Positions 1-9,138 of a stretch of 64,000 nucleotides of DNA are shown here, piece by piece. Position numbers and translations under genes: made by a program. The stretch lies in NCBI RefSeq assembly GCF_001424385.1, contig NZ_LMPO01000008.1:248563-312562 (forward strand). The letters run 5' to 3'. Position 1 is the stretch's first letter. Each line of letters starts with the position of its first letter. The notes beneath the pieces were generated by a model. That model was not told the origin of the DNA. It saw only the letters and a program-made list of their open reading frames with translations, and made no database searches. The DNA comes from Curtobacterium sp. Leaf183 (GTDB lineage: Bacteria; Actinomycetota; Actinomycetes; Actinomycetales; Microbacteriaceae).

Positions 1-144
1 AGCCAGGGTGCCTGAGCATTCCACCCGGCAAATTCGTCCGCTCGGGTCAGCCGGGTGTCCTCCACATTCGCTAACCCGCCGGAACTGTCCACACCGGAGG
101 CCCGACGCACCTCCCCGACGACGGTTCACCGCGAGCATCGGAGC

Positions 145-1089
145 ATGACCGCCCGAACTCGACTTCCCCTGGTGTTGCGGAACGCCTCGTTCCGCGTTCG
201 GGACGCCCTCCGCCGTGGGGTCTCGCGCGGCCGGCTCGATGCGAATGACCTCGAGCGACCCTTCCACGGCATTCGGTCCGCGACGATGCCCCGCTCCGTC
301 GAAGAGCGCGCTCGAGCTCTCGCTCCTCGACTCCGTCCAGATCAGGTGTTCAGCCACACCACAGCGGCCGCGATCATCGGCATCCCGCTACCTCGTCGCG
401 CCGAGCGGGAAGCGCGGCTGCACGTCACGACCATCGGTACGGACCAGGCCCTCCGCGTCCGCGGCGCAATTGGGCACCGAGCTCGCCTCGGCACCGTCCG
501 GAAGACCGTCTCGCGCGGTGCACCGATCAGCACGCCCGTCGACACGTTCGTCGCGCTCAGCACGATGTTGAGCGTTGACGAGCTGGTCATCGCCGGTGAC
601 GCACTGGTCGGGTGGCTCGGCTGGGTCACGATCGACGAACTCCGGGTGGCCGTGCGACGTCGGCGCGGCTTCCGGGGTGTCCGACGTCTCCGCGATGCAC
701 TCGCCGAGATCCGACCAGGGTCGCGCTCCCCCGGCGAGACCCGAACCCGTCTTGCACTGACCCGAGGCGGGCTCCCCGAATCGGCTCTGAACCACGACGT
801 CGTCGTGGACGGGGTCTGGATCGCGTGTGTCGACCTCGCGTTCCCCGAAGCCCGGGTGGCGATCGAGTACGAGAGCGACTTGCACCGGACGGATCCAGCG
901 ACGTTCAAGAAGGACCTCACGCGGGGCGAACACCTCAAGGACGTGGACTGGTGGTTGGTCCGCGTGACAGCTGACGACGTCGGGAGGCAGGTCGAGCGCT
1001 TCGTTGCCCGGGTCCGGAGACTCGTCATCGAGGGGAGGTCAGGGCGGCATGACACGCGATCCAGCGCGCTGCCGCAGCCTATTGGTTGA
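145..1089 (+). CDS. AbiEi-like winged-helix / DUF559 nuclease-fold protein
   Basis: The 314-residue product resembles the stand-alone actinobacterial proteins that join an AbiEi-type N-terminal region to a C-terminal DUF559 (Vsr-like, PD-(D/E)xK fold) domain. The middle contains the typical VFSHTTAAAIIGIPLP stretch, and the C-terminal quarter has VDLAFPE followed by IEYES, compatible with the acidic metal-binding positions of that fold. The canonical lysine is not obvious, so nuclease activity is uncertain. A GTG at 55 is possible, but the extra 30 residues look non-coding; ATG 145 is preferred although its GGAG lies too close to be ideal. No AbiEii toxin gene is adjacent. A paralogue lies at 18141-19091. 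The function is unknown; the family link is from recalled motif patterns. Confidence 0.7.
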   Translation: MTARTRLPLVLRNASFRVRDALRRGVSRGRLDANDLERPFHGIRSATMPRSVEERARALAPRLRPDQVFSHTTAAAIIGIPLPRRAEREARLHVTTIGTDQALRVRGAIGHRARLGTVRKTVSRGAPISTPVDTFVALSTMLSVDELVIAGDALVGWLGWVTIDELRVAVRRRRGFRGVRRLRDALAEIRPGSRSPGETRTRLALTRGGLPESALNHDVVVDGVWIACVDLAFPEARVAIEYESDLHRTDPATFKKDLTRGEHLKDVDWWLVRVTADDVGRQVERFVARVRRLVIEGRSGRHDTRSSALPQPIG

Positions 1090-1114
1090 CGCTTCAACCA
1101 TTTGGGTGCACAAT
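1083..1114 (+). promoter_or_regulatory. Promoter and overlapping inverted-repeat operator for the YceI gene
   Basis: A near-consensus -35 (TTGACG, 1086-1091) and -10 (CACAAT, 1109-1114) are separated by exactly 17 bp. The -35 is embedded in the inverted repeat TGGTTGA-CGCT-TCAACCA (1083-1100), which has perfect 7-bp arms. TTGA-N4-TCAA dyads over a -35 box are typical of MarR-type repressor sites, so the promoter is probably repressible. It overlaps the last codons of the upstream gene and leaves a leader of about 85 nt. Confidence 0.65.
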
Positions 1115-1205
1115 GGCGTAGCATCAACTTCGATGCGGGCGCATGGATTGGGGAATCCGGTCTCGCGTCGAACAACGAACTCCGTCGTCCTGGAAGGACA
1201 CCACC

Positions 1206-1766
1206 ATGGCTCTCACCGCATCCGCCATCCCCGGCTACGTCGCCGGCACCTGGACTCTCGACCCGACCCACTCCGAGGTCAGCTTCTCGGTCCGCCACCT
1301 CGCGATCAGCAAGGTCAAGGGCAAGTTCGAGCGCTTCGACGCCAAGCTCGTCACTGCTGAGAACCCGCTCGACACCACCCTCGAAGCGACCATCGACGTC
1401 GCCAGCATCAACACCAACCAGGAGCAGCGCGACCAGCACCTGGCGACCGGCGACTTCTTCCTGACCGAAGAGCACCCGAACATGACCTTCCGTTCGACCG
1501 GCATCCGCGAGGACGGCGACGACATGCTCATCGACGGCGAGCTCTCGCTCCGTGGCGTGACCAAGAGTGTCACCCTTAAGACCGAGTTCGGCGGCGTGAC
1601 CACCGACGGTTACGGACAGACTAAGCTCGGCGCCGAGGCGAAGACCAAGATCGACCGGACCGAGTTCGGCGTGAACTGGAACGCCGCGCTCGAGGCCGGT
1701 GGCTTCACGCTCGGCAACGACGTGACCATCAACCTCGACGTGCAGTTCGTCCTCCAGGCGGCCTGA
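1206..1766 (+). CDS. YceI family lipocalin-like protein
   Basis: The 186-residue protein has the YceI pattern throughout: GTWTLDPTHSEVSFSVRHLAISKVKGKFERF near the start, the LRGVTKSVTLKTEFGG strand pair, and a final strand NLDVQFVLQ. YceI proteins form a lipocalin-like barrel that binds polyisoprenoid or other amphiphilic ligands. No signal peptide is visible, so this member is probably cytoplasmic. ATG 1206 is chosen because GGAAGGA lies about 9 nt upstream and the family N-terminus starts here. It is monocistronic, with its own promoter at 1083-1114 and a terminator at 1827-1860. The ligand and role are not deducible. Confidence 0.9.
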   Translation: MALTASAIPGYVAGTWTLDPTHSEVSFSVRHLAISKVKGKFERFDAKLVTAENPLDTTLEATIDVASINTNQEQRDQHLATGDFFLTEEHPNMTFRSTGIREDGDDMLIDGELSLRGVTKSVTLKTEFGGVTTDGYGQTKLGAEAKTKIDRTEFGVNWNAALEAGGFTLGNDVTINLDVQFVLQAA

Positions 1767-1826
1767 GTCACCTCGCTCTGAAGCTTGGCGGCGGCTCCTG
1801 AACGACGCCGGCGCACCGCACTGAAC

Positions 1827-1860
1827 GAAGCCCCGACACCTCCCGAGGTGCCGGGGCTTC
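1827..1860 (+). terminator. Hairpin terminator after YceI gene
   Basis: GAAGCCCCGACACC and GGTGCCGGGGCTTC form 14-bp arms with one mismatched position around a TCCCGA loop, 60 bp past the YceI stop codon. No U-tract follows, as is usual in high-GC actinobacteria. Confidence 0.65.
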
Positions 1861-2602
1861 GTCATGCCTGCGGAAGCGCGCAGCTGAGCCGAGCCTCCTC
1901 ACCGAACCGCACCACTCTCGAACGGGCGGAAACGCACACCCGCACACCGGCAGGACCGGGGTCTTTCGCCCGTTCGTGTTCCCGCGGTTGCGCTCGTCCG
2001 AACGGCCCGCGCGCAGCACGGCCGAGCGCCCCCGCGAGAGCCTGGTCACAACAGCGCATACCCGCGTACCGCAAACGCACATGCCCCCCCGAGCGGGCGG
2101 AAAAATGCTCTCGCGTTCCTCGAGACCGAGGCGTTCCTCCCGCTCGCGGTCCTCGCGGTCCTCGCGGCTCGCGGTCTTCGCTGGCGTCTCAGGTGGTGGC
2201 GGCGCCCCGGTCGCTACCGCAGCGAGGTCCCCTGCAAACCGGACGTCACCGGGCAGGCGCAAGCGGACCAGCGCGCGAGCGGGCGGAAGCGCGGCCTCGT
2301 GGGACGAAGGACCCTGGCACTCCGCCCGCTCGGGATTCGGGGGGAAAAAGACGTCACGCATACGCGTCACGCACACGCGCCACGCACACGCACACGCACA
2401 CGCGCAGGCGCACCCGCAACCGCCCGGACGCGCGGCCGTCCGCCCGCGCCCCCACCGGCCCCGAGCGCGCGTAGGTTGGGCGGCGGGAATCGGCCGGGCG
2501 ACCCGGCGGTTCCACCCCTCACCGAGCACCACGCCACCAACCGACGCCAAGCACCACGCGGTCACCCGACACCGGGGCACCCGGACGAACAGGAGCACCA
2601 CC
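1861..2602. other. 742-bp gap without a convincing gene; repeated CGARCGGGCGGAAA motif
   Basis: No reading frame here shows family similarity or a credible start. The region instead carries a repeated motif close to CGARCGGGCGGAAA: plus-strand copies at 1919-1932, 2090-2103 and 2276-2289, minus-strand copies at 1964-1976 (one G fewer) and 2321-2332. It also has purine/pyrimidine-skewed tracts at 2128-2170 (CTCGCGGT repeats) and an ACGCAC-type microsatellite at about 2358-2412. TAGGTT at 2472-2477 resembles a -10 box and may belong to the gene at 2603. Confidence 0.55.
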
Positions 2603-3328
2603 ATGGCCACCGACTGGATCGCGCTGCAGGCCCTCGCGGCCGCCGAGTTCGGCCGCCGCGTCGCCGCCGTGACCGACTGGGACGCGGCGACCCCCGACTC
2701 CGAGTGGACCACCCGCGACCTCGTCGCCCACGTCATCGACGAACAGCGGTGGATCCCCCGGCTGCTGACCGGAGCCGGCCACGACCCGGCCGACCACGAC
2801 CACGACCACGAGCCGGCCGACCACGACCACGACCACGACCCGGCCGACCACGACCACGACCACGCGAACCCGGCAGACAGCAGCCCGACACAGCACGACG
2901 AGACAGACCAGCACGACCAGCACGACCAGCACGACCAGCACGACCAGCACGACGACGACCTCGAGCCCATCGGTGACGACCTCGTCCTCGCCTGGGACCG
3001 CTTCGCGAGCGCCGCCACCGAGGCCTGGCGTCGCGCCCCGAAGGACGCCCCCGTGCACCTCGAGACCGACGTGGTGACGGCGGGCGAGTACCTCGCCGAG
3101 CAGACGAGCGACATCACCATCCACACGTGGGACCTCGCGCGGGCCACGGGCACGGACGACTCGCTGCCCGACGAGCTCGTGCAGGCGGTGTGGCAGCACT
3201 TCGAGCCGCAGATCGAGTCCCTTGCATCCACCGGCCTCTACGCGGCACCGGTCGAGGTCCCCGACGACGCCCCGCTCCAGGTCCGCCTGCTGGCCGTCAC
3301 AGGCCGCGATGCCAGAGTGGCGGCATGA
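2603..3328 (+). CDS. Maleylpyruvate isomerase-like (MDMPI/DinB fold) protein with His/Asp-rich insertion
   Basis: The 241-residue protein starts like the mycothiol-dependent maleylpyruvate isomerase / TIGR03086 group: an opening helix, DWDAATPDSEWTTRDLVAHVIDEQRW, and a later helix with ITIHTWDLARATG. These four-helix DinB-fold proteins usually bind a divalent metal through scattered histidines. Residues about 61-116 are an insertion of three 9-residue units of the type DPADHDHDH followed by QHD repeated five times, very unlike the ordered family core. ATG 2603 follows AGGAGCACCACC. The stop overlaps the ATG of the aldo/keto reductase (ATGA at 3325-3328), so the two are co-transcribed. Substrate unknown. 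Confidence 0.75.
   Translation: MATDWIALQALAAAEFGRRVAAVTDWDAATPDSEWTTRDLVAHVIDEQRWIPRLLTGAGHDPADHDHDHEPADHDHDHDPADHDHDHANPADSSPTQHDETDQHDQHDQHDQHDQHDDDLEPIGDDLVLAWDRFASAATEAWRRAPKDAPVHLETDVVTAGEYLAEQTSDITIHTWDLARATGTDDSLPDELVQAVWQHFEPQIESLASTGLYAAPVEVPDDAPLQVRLLAVTGRDARVAA
2783..2950 (+). repeat. In-frame tandem repeats encoding His/Asp-rich insertion
   Basis: Three 27-bp units (2783-2809, 2810-2836, 2837-2863) encode DPADHDHDH-type nonapeptides. After a short spacer, five exact 9-bp units GACCAGCAC (2906-2950) encode alternating Asp-Gln-His. Both arrays keep the reading frame, consistent with slippage-driven growth. Confidence 0.9.
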
Positions 3329-4317
3329 GCGACATCCAGACAGTCCGCCTCGGCGGCACCGGCCTCGAGATCAGCAGCGTCGTCCTCGGGATGATGTCCT
3401 ACGGCGACCCGGACCGCGGCTCGCACGCGTGGAGCGTCGGTATCGACCAGGCACGGCCCTTCGTCCGACGGGCGTTCGACGCCGGCATCACCGCGTTCGA
3501 CACCGCGAACGTGTACTCCGCGGGCAGCAGTGAGGAGATCACCGGCACACTGCTGCGTGAACTCGGCCCCCGCGAGGACGTGCAGGTCTTCACGAAGGTC
3601 TTCAACCGGATGCGCCCCGGCCGGAACGGCGCCGGGCTGTCCCGCGTGGCGATCATGCACGAGATCGACGCGTCGCTGCAGCGCCTCGGGACCGACTACG
3701 TCGACCTGTACCAGATCCACCGGTTCGACCCGCAGACGCCGATCGCCGAGACGATGGAGGCCCTGCACGACGTCGTCAAGTCCGGCAAGGCGCGGTACAT
3801 CGGCGCGAGCAGCATGTGGGCGTGGCAGTTCGCCGAGATGCAGCACACCGCCGAGTTGCACGGCTGGACGAAGTTCGTGAGCATGCAGGACCAGTACAAC
3901 CTGCTCGAGCGCGAGGAAGAGCGCGAGATGCACCCGTTCTGCGAGCAGAGCGGCGTCGGGGTCATCCCGTGGAGCCCGCTCGCCCGCGGCAAGGTCACCC
4001 GCCCGTGGGACTCGGCCGGCTCCGGCTCGCGGTCGGACACCGACGAGTTCGGCAAGACCCTGTACCGCCAGGACGAGGACGCCAACCGCACCATCGTGGG
4101 CGAGGTGCAGCAGATCGCCGAGGACCGCGGCGTGAGCATGGCCCAGGTCGCGCTGGCCTGGGTCGCCGGCAAGTCCGCCGTCACGGCGCCGATCATCGGT
4201 GCGACCAAGGAGCACCACATCGACGACGCGGTGGCCGCCTCGGCGATCACGCTCACCGACGACGAGGTGACGCGACTCGAGTCCGCGTACACGCCCCGGG
4301 TGCCGTCCGGTTTCTGA
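3325..4317 (+). CDS. Aldo/keto reductase
   Basis: This 330-residue protein is an NADPH-dependent aldo/keto reductase with the full catalytic tetrad: Asp59 and Tyr64 in FDTANVYS, Lys91 in FTKVF and His132 in QIHRFD. Other family signatures are the N-terminal GGTGLEISSVVLG strand-turn, GVGVIPWSPLARG and IIGATKEHHIDDA near the cofactor site. The overall layout matches the YajO/IolS-like branch that reduces sugar-derived or small aldehydes. The start overlaps the stop of the MDMPI-like gene by 4 bp. A strong bidirectional terminator follows. Physiological substrate unknown. Confidence 0.93.
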   Translation: MSDIQTVRLGGTGLEISSVVLGMMSYGDPDRGSHAWSVGIDQARPFVRRAFDAGITAFDTANVYSAGSSEEITGTLLRELGPREDVQVFTKVFNRMRPGRNGAGLSRVAIMHEIDASLQRLGTDYVDLYQIHRFDPQTPIAETMEALHDVVKSGKARYIGASSMWAWQFAEMQHTAELHGWTKFVSMQDQYNLLEREEEREMHPFCEQSGVGVIPWSPLARGKVTRPWDSAGSGSRSDTDEFGKTLYRQDEDANRTIVGEVQQIAEDRGVSMAQVALAWVAGKSAVTAPIIGATKEHHIDDAVAASAITLTDDEVTRLESAYTPRVPSGF

Positions 4318-4332
4318 CGCACCCACAGAACC

Positions 4333-4372
4333 GACGGGAGGCCCGGTGCCAGCTGGCACCGGGCCTCCCGTC
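4333..4372. terminator. 40-bp perfect palindrome, bidirectional terminator
   Basis: GACGGGAGGCCCGGTGCCAG is followed immediately by its exact reverse complement. It sits between two convergent genes, 15 bp after the aldo/keto reductase and 17 bp before the stop of the MpaB-like gene. A second copy at 59659-59698 differs by one compensated base pair. Confidence 0.85.
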
Positions 4373-4389
4373 TGGTCTGGGGTGCGGAC

Positions 4390-5316
4390 TCAGGCCGCGG
4401 GTGCGGCGCCCTCGCGCTCCAACCGGGCGATGCGGGCGAGCGCTGCGCGCTCGGTGCCCGTCTGGTTGCCGAGCACCGCGCCGATGCCGTCGAGCACCAG
4501 GCCCGTCGCGCGTCCGACGGGGAGTTCGACCGGTCCGATCCCCGGTGCCCGCAGCCCGAGCATCGACCGGTGACGCGGATCGAGGGTCGAGGCCGCGCCC
4601 TGGAACAGCGCCTGGTAGCCCGGCCGGAGCATCCGGGCCAGGGGCGGGTTCTTGATGAAGCGGATGACCTCGCGGGTGCGGGCGGTGACGGCGAGTTCGC
4701 CGCGGTCGAGGTACCCGTTCATCTGCGCGCGGAGTTCGGCCTCGGACTCGGGCGGGTCCTCGACGCGCATGAGACGTCCGGCCGTCGCCCATTCGCGCAC
4801 GTATGCATCGGCACCGCCGGGAATCGGGTCGCCCCACTGCTCGGCAGCGCGGAGGAACGCATCGGTGAAGGCCAGGTGCACCCAGCGGGCCAGGTCGGGG
4901 TCGTTGGCGGTGTAGTCCCGCGTCACGCCGTGTCCGTCGACGTACTGGCCACGGACCTTCTCGTGCAGGCGCAGCACCCACTGGCTGGCCCCGGTCGCGG
5001 TCGCGGTGTCGCCGTGGGAGACCGTGTAGATCCAGCGGATGGTGCCGGCCAGGCGACCGAAGGGGTCCTCGCGGTAGCGGGAGTGGTCGGCGACGCCGGC
5101 GAGCGCGCCCGGGTGCATCGCCTGGACCAGGAGCGCGCGGACCCCGGCCACGATGGTCTGCTTGCCCCCGTGCACCGACCAGGTCGCCGAACCGGGGCCG
5201 AAGAACCCCGCGTCGGTGCCCTGTTCGAGCTCGTCGACCCACGCCGGCCGCTCCGTGGAGCTCCCGGTGAAGGTCGTGTTGAGCCGGGAGCGGAAGGCGT
5301 CAGAGACGAAGGACAT
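4390..5316 (-). CDS. Oxygenase MpaB family (DUF2236) protein
   Basis: The 308-residue protein matches the actinobacterial MpaB/DUF2236 group: GPGSATWSVHGGKQTIVAGVRALLVQAMHPGALAGVADHSRYREDPFGRL, IRWIYTVSHGD, and the helix DLARWVHLAFTDAFLRAAE. MpaB-type proteins are haem-related oxygenases; the conserved histidines of these segments (QAMHPG, DHSRY, RWVH) are present. The reaction in this organism is unknown. It is divergent from the acyl-CoA ligase across only 60 bp, and its ATG is preceded by GACGAT six bases upstream, so initiation may be leaderless. It converges on the aldo/keto reductase. Confidence 0.88.
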   Translation of the reverse strand: MSFVSDAFRSRLNTTFTGSSTERPAWVDELEQGTDAGFFGPGSATWSVHGGKQTIVAGVRALLVQAMHPGALAGVADHSRYREDPFGRLAGTIRWIYTVSHGDTATATGASQWVLRLHEKVRGQYVDGHGVTRDYTANDPDLARWVHLAFTDAFLRAAEQWGDPIPGGADAYVREWATAGRLMRVEDPPESEAELRAQMNGYLDRGELAVTARTREVIRFIKNPPLARMLRPGYQALFQGAASTLDPRHRSMLGLRAPGIGPVELPVGRATGLVLDGIGAVLGNQTGTERAALARIARLEREGAAPAA

Positions 5317-5376
5317 GCCGCCATCGTCCGTCGTGCTCCTGACATTCCCCCGGGCACGTCCCGCTAGGTTGGGCGG

Positions 5377-7059
5377 GTGAGCATCGACACGCCCCGTCCC
5401 TGGCTTGCCTCCTACGCACCGGGAGTGCCGCACGACATCGAGGAGCCCTCCGGGTCGCTCGTCGACCTCGTCGAGCAGTCCGCGAAGCGGTTCCCGAAGA
5501 AGGTCGCCCTCGAGTTCTTCAAGCGCACCACGACGTACGCCGAACTCGAGGACCAGATCGCCCGGGCGGCGAACGGCCTGCGCAAGCTCGGCGTCGTCGC
5601 GGGTGACCGCGTGGCCCTCGTGCTGCCGAACTGCCCGCAACACGTCGTGGCCTTCTACGCGGCCCTGCGACTCGGCGCGGTGGTCGTCGAGCACAACCCG
5701 CTCTACACGCCGCGTGAGCTCCGGCACCAGTTCGAGGACCACGGCGCCCGCGTGGCGATCGCGTGGGACAAGTCGGTCGCGACCCTGCAGGACTTCCCCG
5801 CCGACGTCCGTCTCGACGCGATCGTGTCGGTGGACCTGACGAGGGCGATGCCGCGCTCGACCCGGCTGGCGCTCGCGCTGCCGGTGGCGAAGGCCCGCGA
5901 GTCGCGCGCCAAGCTGACGACGACGGTCCGTGGCACGACGACGTGGGACGACCTGGTGTCCTCGCGGCGGTTGCCGCGGAAGCACCCGCGACCCGGCACG
6001 TCCGACACGGCGCTCATCCAGTACACGTCCGGCACGACCGGCACGCCGAAGGGCGCGGTGCTGTCGCACGGCAACCTCATCGCGAACGCCGCGCAGGCAC
6101 GCTCGTGGGTGCCGCAGATCCAGCCGGGCGACGGCAGCGTGGTCTACGCGATCCTGCCGATGTTCCACGCCTACGGGCTGACGCTCTGCCTGACCTTCGC
6201 GATGAGCATGGCGTCCCGCCTGGTGCTGTTCCCGGCGTTCGACCCCGCGCTGGTCCTGACCGCGATCAAGCGGAACCCCCCGACCTTCCTGCCCGCGGTC
6301 CCCCCGATCTACGCGCGGTTGCAGCACGCTGCAGACGCGGCGAAGGTCTCGCTCCACGGGATCGAGATCGGCATCTCCGGCGCGATGGCCCTGTCGGCGG
6401 ACGTCGTCGAGCCGTGGGAGGAGCGGACCGGCGGCTACCTCGTCGAGGGCTACGGCCTGTCCGAGTGCTCGCCCGTGCTCATGGCGAACCCGGTGTCCGA
6501 CGCTCGTCGCATGGGCTCGATCGGCCTCCCGCTGCCGTCGACCGAGGTGCGCGTGGCCGACCCCGACGACGCCACGCAGGTCCTCGGCACCGGGCAGCCC
6601 GGTGAGCTGCAGGTGCGTGGCCCGCAGGTCTTCAGCGGCTACTGGGGCAAGGCCGAGGCGACCGACGAGGTGTTCACCGCCGACGGCTGGTTCCGCACCG
6701 GCGACATCGTCGAGATCGACGACGACGGGTTCGTGCGGATCGTCGACCGGCTCAAGGAGCTGATCATCACCGGTGGGTTCAACGTCTCGCCGACCGAGGT
6801 CGAGGACGCGCTGGTGAAGCACCCGAGCGTGCGTGAGGTCGCCGTCGTCGGCATCACCCAGGGCGGCAACGAGCAGGTCGTGGCCGCCGTCGTGCCGGTC
6901 GACCCGTCGTCGTTCGACCCCGATGCCCTGCGGGCCTACGCGCGGGAGCACCTGGCTGCGTACAAGGTGCCGCGTCGGGTCGTCGTGGTCGAGGACCTGC
7001 CGCGTTCGATGATCGGCAAGGTGCTGCGCCGGAAGGTGCGGGACGGGATCCTGGGGTAG
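5377..7059 (+). CDS. Long-chain fatty acid-CoA ligase (AMP-forming)
   Basis: The 560-residue protein is an ANL-superfamily adenylating enzyme that activates a carboxylic acid as acyl-AMP and transfers it to CoA. Visible motifs are the phosphate loop YTSGTTGTPKGAV (from residue 216), VEGYGLSECSPV, WFRTGDIVEIDDDGFVRIVDR, and the C-terminal catalytic lysine K548 in PRSMIGKVLRRK. The sequence style fits FadD-type long-chain ligases. The GTG start is supported by TAGGTT six bases upstream with no Shine-Dalgarno, indicating a leaderless mRNA. Fatty-acid specificity is inferred from the family. Confidence 0.92.
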   Translation: MSIDTPRPWLASYAPGVPHDIEEPSGSLVDLVEQSAKRFPKKVALEFFKRTTTYAELEDQIARAANGLRKLGVVAGDRVALVLPNCPQHVVAFYAALRLGAVVVEHNPLYTPRELRHQFEDHGARVAIAWDKSVATLQDFPADVRLDAIVSVDLTRAMPRSTRLALALPVAKARESRAKLTTTVRGTTTWDDLVSSRRLPRKHPRPGTSDTALIQYTSGTTGTPKGAVLSHGNLIANAAQARSWVPQIQPGDGSVVYAILPMFHAYGLTLCLTFAMSMASRLVLFPAFDPALVLTAIKRNPPTFLPAVPPIYARLQHAADAAKVSLHGIEIGISGAMALSADVVEPWEERTGGYLVEGYGLSECSPVLMANPVSDARRMGSIGLPLPSTEVRVADPDDATQVLGTGQPGELQVRGPQVFSGYWGKAEATDEVFTADGWFRTGDIVEIDDDGFVRIVDRLKELIITGGFNVSPTEVEDALVKHPSVREVAVVGITQGGNEQVVAAVVPVDPSSFDPDALRAYAREHLAAYKVPRRVVVVEDLPRSMIGKVLRRKVRDGILG

Positions 7060-7100
7060 GACCCGCCGTCAGGACGAGCGGCGGTCGCGTTGCGTGTCCG

Positions 7101-9083
7101 TCACGACACGTGGACGCTCGGTCGTCGCGAGACCTCGGGTTCGGCTTCGCGCAGGACCTCTCTGGTGACGGGTGCGACGTCGCCGACGCCCGTGAACACG
7201 AACCGGATCGCGTTGCGGATCGGGCTGCCCTCGTTCCACTCGAAGTAGACGCTCGGGACGACGCCCGCGATGTCGCGGATGGCGAGCAGCGTCGATGCGA
7301 TCGTGTTCGGCACGTTGCCCGACCGGACGCGCAGCACGCGGTGCCCCTGGACGACGTGGCCTTCCACCACCAGGTCCTCTTCGAAGTCCGAGGAGTCGGC
7401 CGGGAGGACCTCGAGGAACATCGTCGGGACCCGCGCCGGGATGCCGGAGTCGCGCCGTTCCTCGCGTCCCTTCGCGCGGTAGGCAGCAGCGGTGCCGGCG
7501 CCGGGCTCGTTCGCGATGATGCAGACGGAGCTGAACTGGTCGGCGTCGGCCTCGACGAATTGGCGTGCCGTGGCGTCCAGCTCGATCGACGACGCGCGGA
7601 GCTCGAACGACCGGCGCACCCGGGAGACGAGGGACACGACGACGATGGCGATGATGAACACCGCGGCGATCCGGACGCCGTCGGGCCGCTCGATCACGTT
7701 CGCGATGGTCGTGTAGACGAAGACGACAGCGATGACGCCGAACCCGATCGTCCGTTTCTTCTGCTGCCGGCGCCGGGCCGACAGGGTCACTGCGACCGCC
7801 GCGCTCGTGATCAGCACGAGCACGCCGGTGGCGTACGCACCGCCCTGGGCGTCCACGTTGGCCTGGAAGATGATCGTGATCACGAAGGCGATGAGCGTGA
7901 AGATGATGACCAGCGGCCGAGTCGCGCGAGCCCACTGTGGCGCCATGCCGTAGCGGGGCAGGAACCGCGGCACGAGGTTGAGCAGGCCGGCCATGGCGCT
8001 CGCACCGGCGAACCACAGGATCGCCACCGTCGAGAAGTCGTACACCGACCCGAACACGCCGCCCAGGTACTCGTGCGCCAGGTACGCGAGCGCCCGACCG
8101 TTCGCACCACCGCCCGGCTGGAACTCGCGCTGCGGGATGAGGAACGTCGTCACGATCGACGACGTGATGAGGAACGTGCTCATGATGACGGCCGCGACGG
8201 TGAGCAGCCGCTTGGTCCCGCGGATGCGCCCCTCTGGTCGGGGGCTGGTGTCGTCCGAGGCGTCGCCGCGGACCTGGGGCATCACCGCGACACCGGTCTC
8301 GAAACCGGACAGGCCGAGCGCGAGCTTGGGGAACACGATCAGCGCGATGCCGATCATCACCAGGGGGTTGCTGTGCTGCGCGGTCAGGCCGCTCCACCAG
8401 TCGCTCGCCACGGCCGGCCGCTCGACCACGTGCCAGAGCGCGACACCGATGACGACCGCGTTGAGGACGAGGTAGACGGCGACGAGTCCGACGGCGATGC
8501 CGATCGCCTCCTTGAACCCACGCAGGAAGACCACGCCGAGCAGGAGCAGCAGCGCCAGGGTCAACGGCACCGGGATCTCGGTGAACCAGTGCGGGGTGAA
8601 GGGGTTCTCCGCGATGTGCGCCGTGGCGTCCGCTGCCGACAGCGTCATCGTGATCATGAAGTCGGTGACGGCGAACCCGAGCAGCACGAGCACGAAGAGC
8701 TTCCCCGCCCACCAGGGCAGCAGCTTCTCGAGCATCATGATCGAGCCGGCCCCGCGGAAGCTGTCCTGCGCCACCCGGCGGTACACGGGCAGCGCACCGA
8801 ACAGCGTGACGAGCACGAGCACGATCGTCGCGATCGGCGAGAGCAGCCCGGCGGCGAGCGCGGCGATGGCGGGCTGGTACCCGAGCGTCGAGAAGTAGTC
8901 GACGCCGGTCAGGCACATGACGCGCCACCATGAGTGCGTCTTCTCCACCTCGACCTGGTGGGGGCCCTGGTGATCGGCGCCGCGGTCGGAGCCCTGCAGC
9001 ATCCACCGCCGCAGCCGTACGTTCCGGTCGGACCGGGGCGCGCGGGCGGCCGGGGTGGTGCGCTCGGCGTCTGTCGCGGTCAT
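7101..9083 (-). CDS. APC-superfamily permease with C-terminal soluble domain
   Basis: The 660-residue protein has about twelve hydrophobic segments from residue 50 ([20 protein letters not shown]) to about 490, then a charged cytoplasmic region of about 160 residues ending RRPSVHVS. The [13 protein letters not shown] and [20 protein letters not shown] stretches are APC-like. The opening region recalls KimA/KUP-type APC potassium transporters as much as amino-acid carriers, so the substrate is open. Start at ATG 9083 is chosen over one four codons upstream because GAGAGGGCCC precedes it. TACGAT at about 9131-9136 on the minus strand could be its -10. Transcribed alone. Confidence 0.82.
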   Translation of the reverse strand: MTATDAERTTPAARAPRSDRNVRLRRWMLQGSDRGADHQGPHQVEVEKTHSWWRVMCLTGVDYFSTLGYQPAIAALAAGLLSPIATIVLVLVTLFGALPVYRRVAQDSFRGAGSIMMLEKLLPWWAGKLFVLVLLGFAVTDFMITMTLSAADATAHIAENPFTPHWFTEIPVPLTLALLLLLGVVFLRGFKEAIGIAVGLVAVYLVLNAVVIGVALWHVVERPAVASDWWSGLTAQHSNPLVMIGIALIVFPKLALGLSGFETGVAVMPQVRGDASDDTSPRPEGRIRGTKRLLTVAAVIMSTFLITSSIVTTFLIPQREFQPGGGANGRALAYLAHEYLGGVFGSVYDFSTVAILWFAGASAMAGLLNLVPRFLPRYGMAPQWARATRPLVIIFTLIAFVITIIFQANVDAQGGAYATGVLVLITSAAVAVTLSARRRQQKKRTIGFGVIAVVFVYTTIANVIERPDGVRIAAVFIIAIVVVSLVSRVRRSFELRASSIELDATARQFVEADADQFSSVCIIANEPGAGTAAAYRAKGREERRDSGIPARVPTMFLEVLPADSSDFEEDLVVEGHVVQGHRVLRVRSGNVPNTIASTLLAIRDIAGVVPSVYFEWNEGSPIRNAIRFVFTGVGDVAPVTREVLREAEPEVSRRPSVHVS

Positions 9084-9138
9084 GGGCCCTCTCACTGCCG
9101 GGACGTCGGGGACCCGACGAACTGGATTCGATCGTAAA

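Noticed and set aside
342-1865. Long minus-strand open frame across the first two genes
   Set aside because: Composition-driven; it contradicts two supported plus-strand genes and has no recognisable domain.
1976-2602. Extension of the MDMPI-like gene upstream to 1976
   Set aside because: The extra residues are Arg/Ser low complexity from repetitive DNA; the family N-terminus and SD support ATG 2603.
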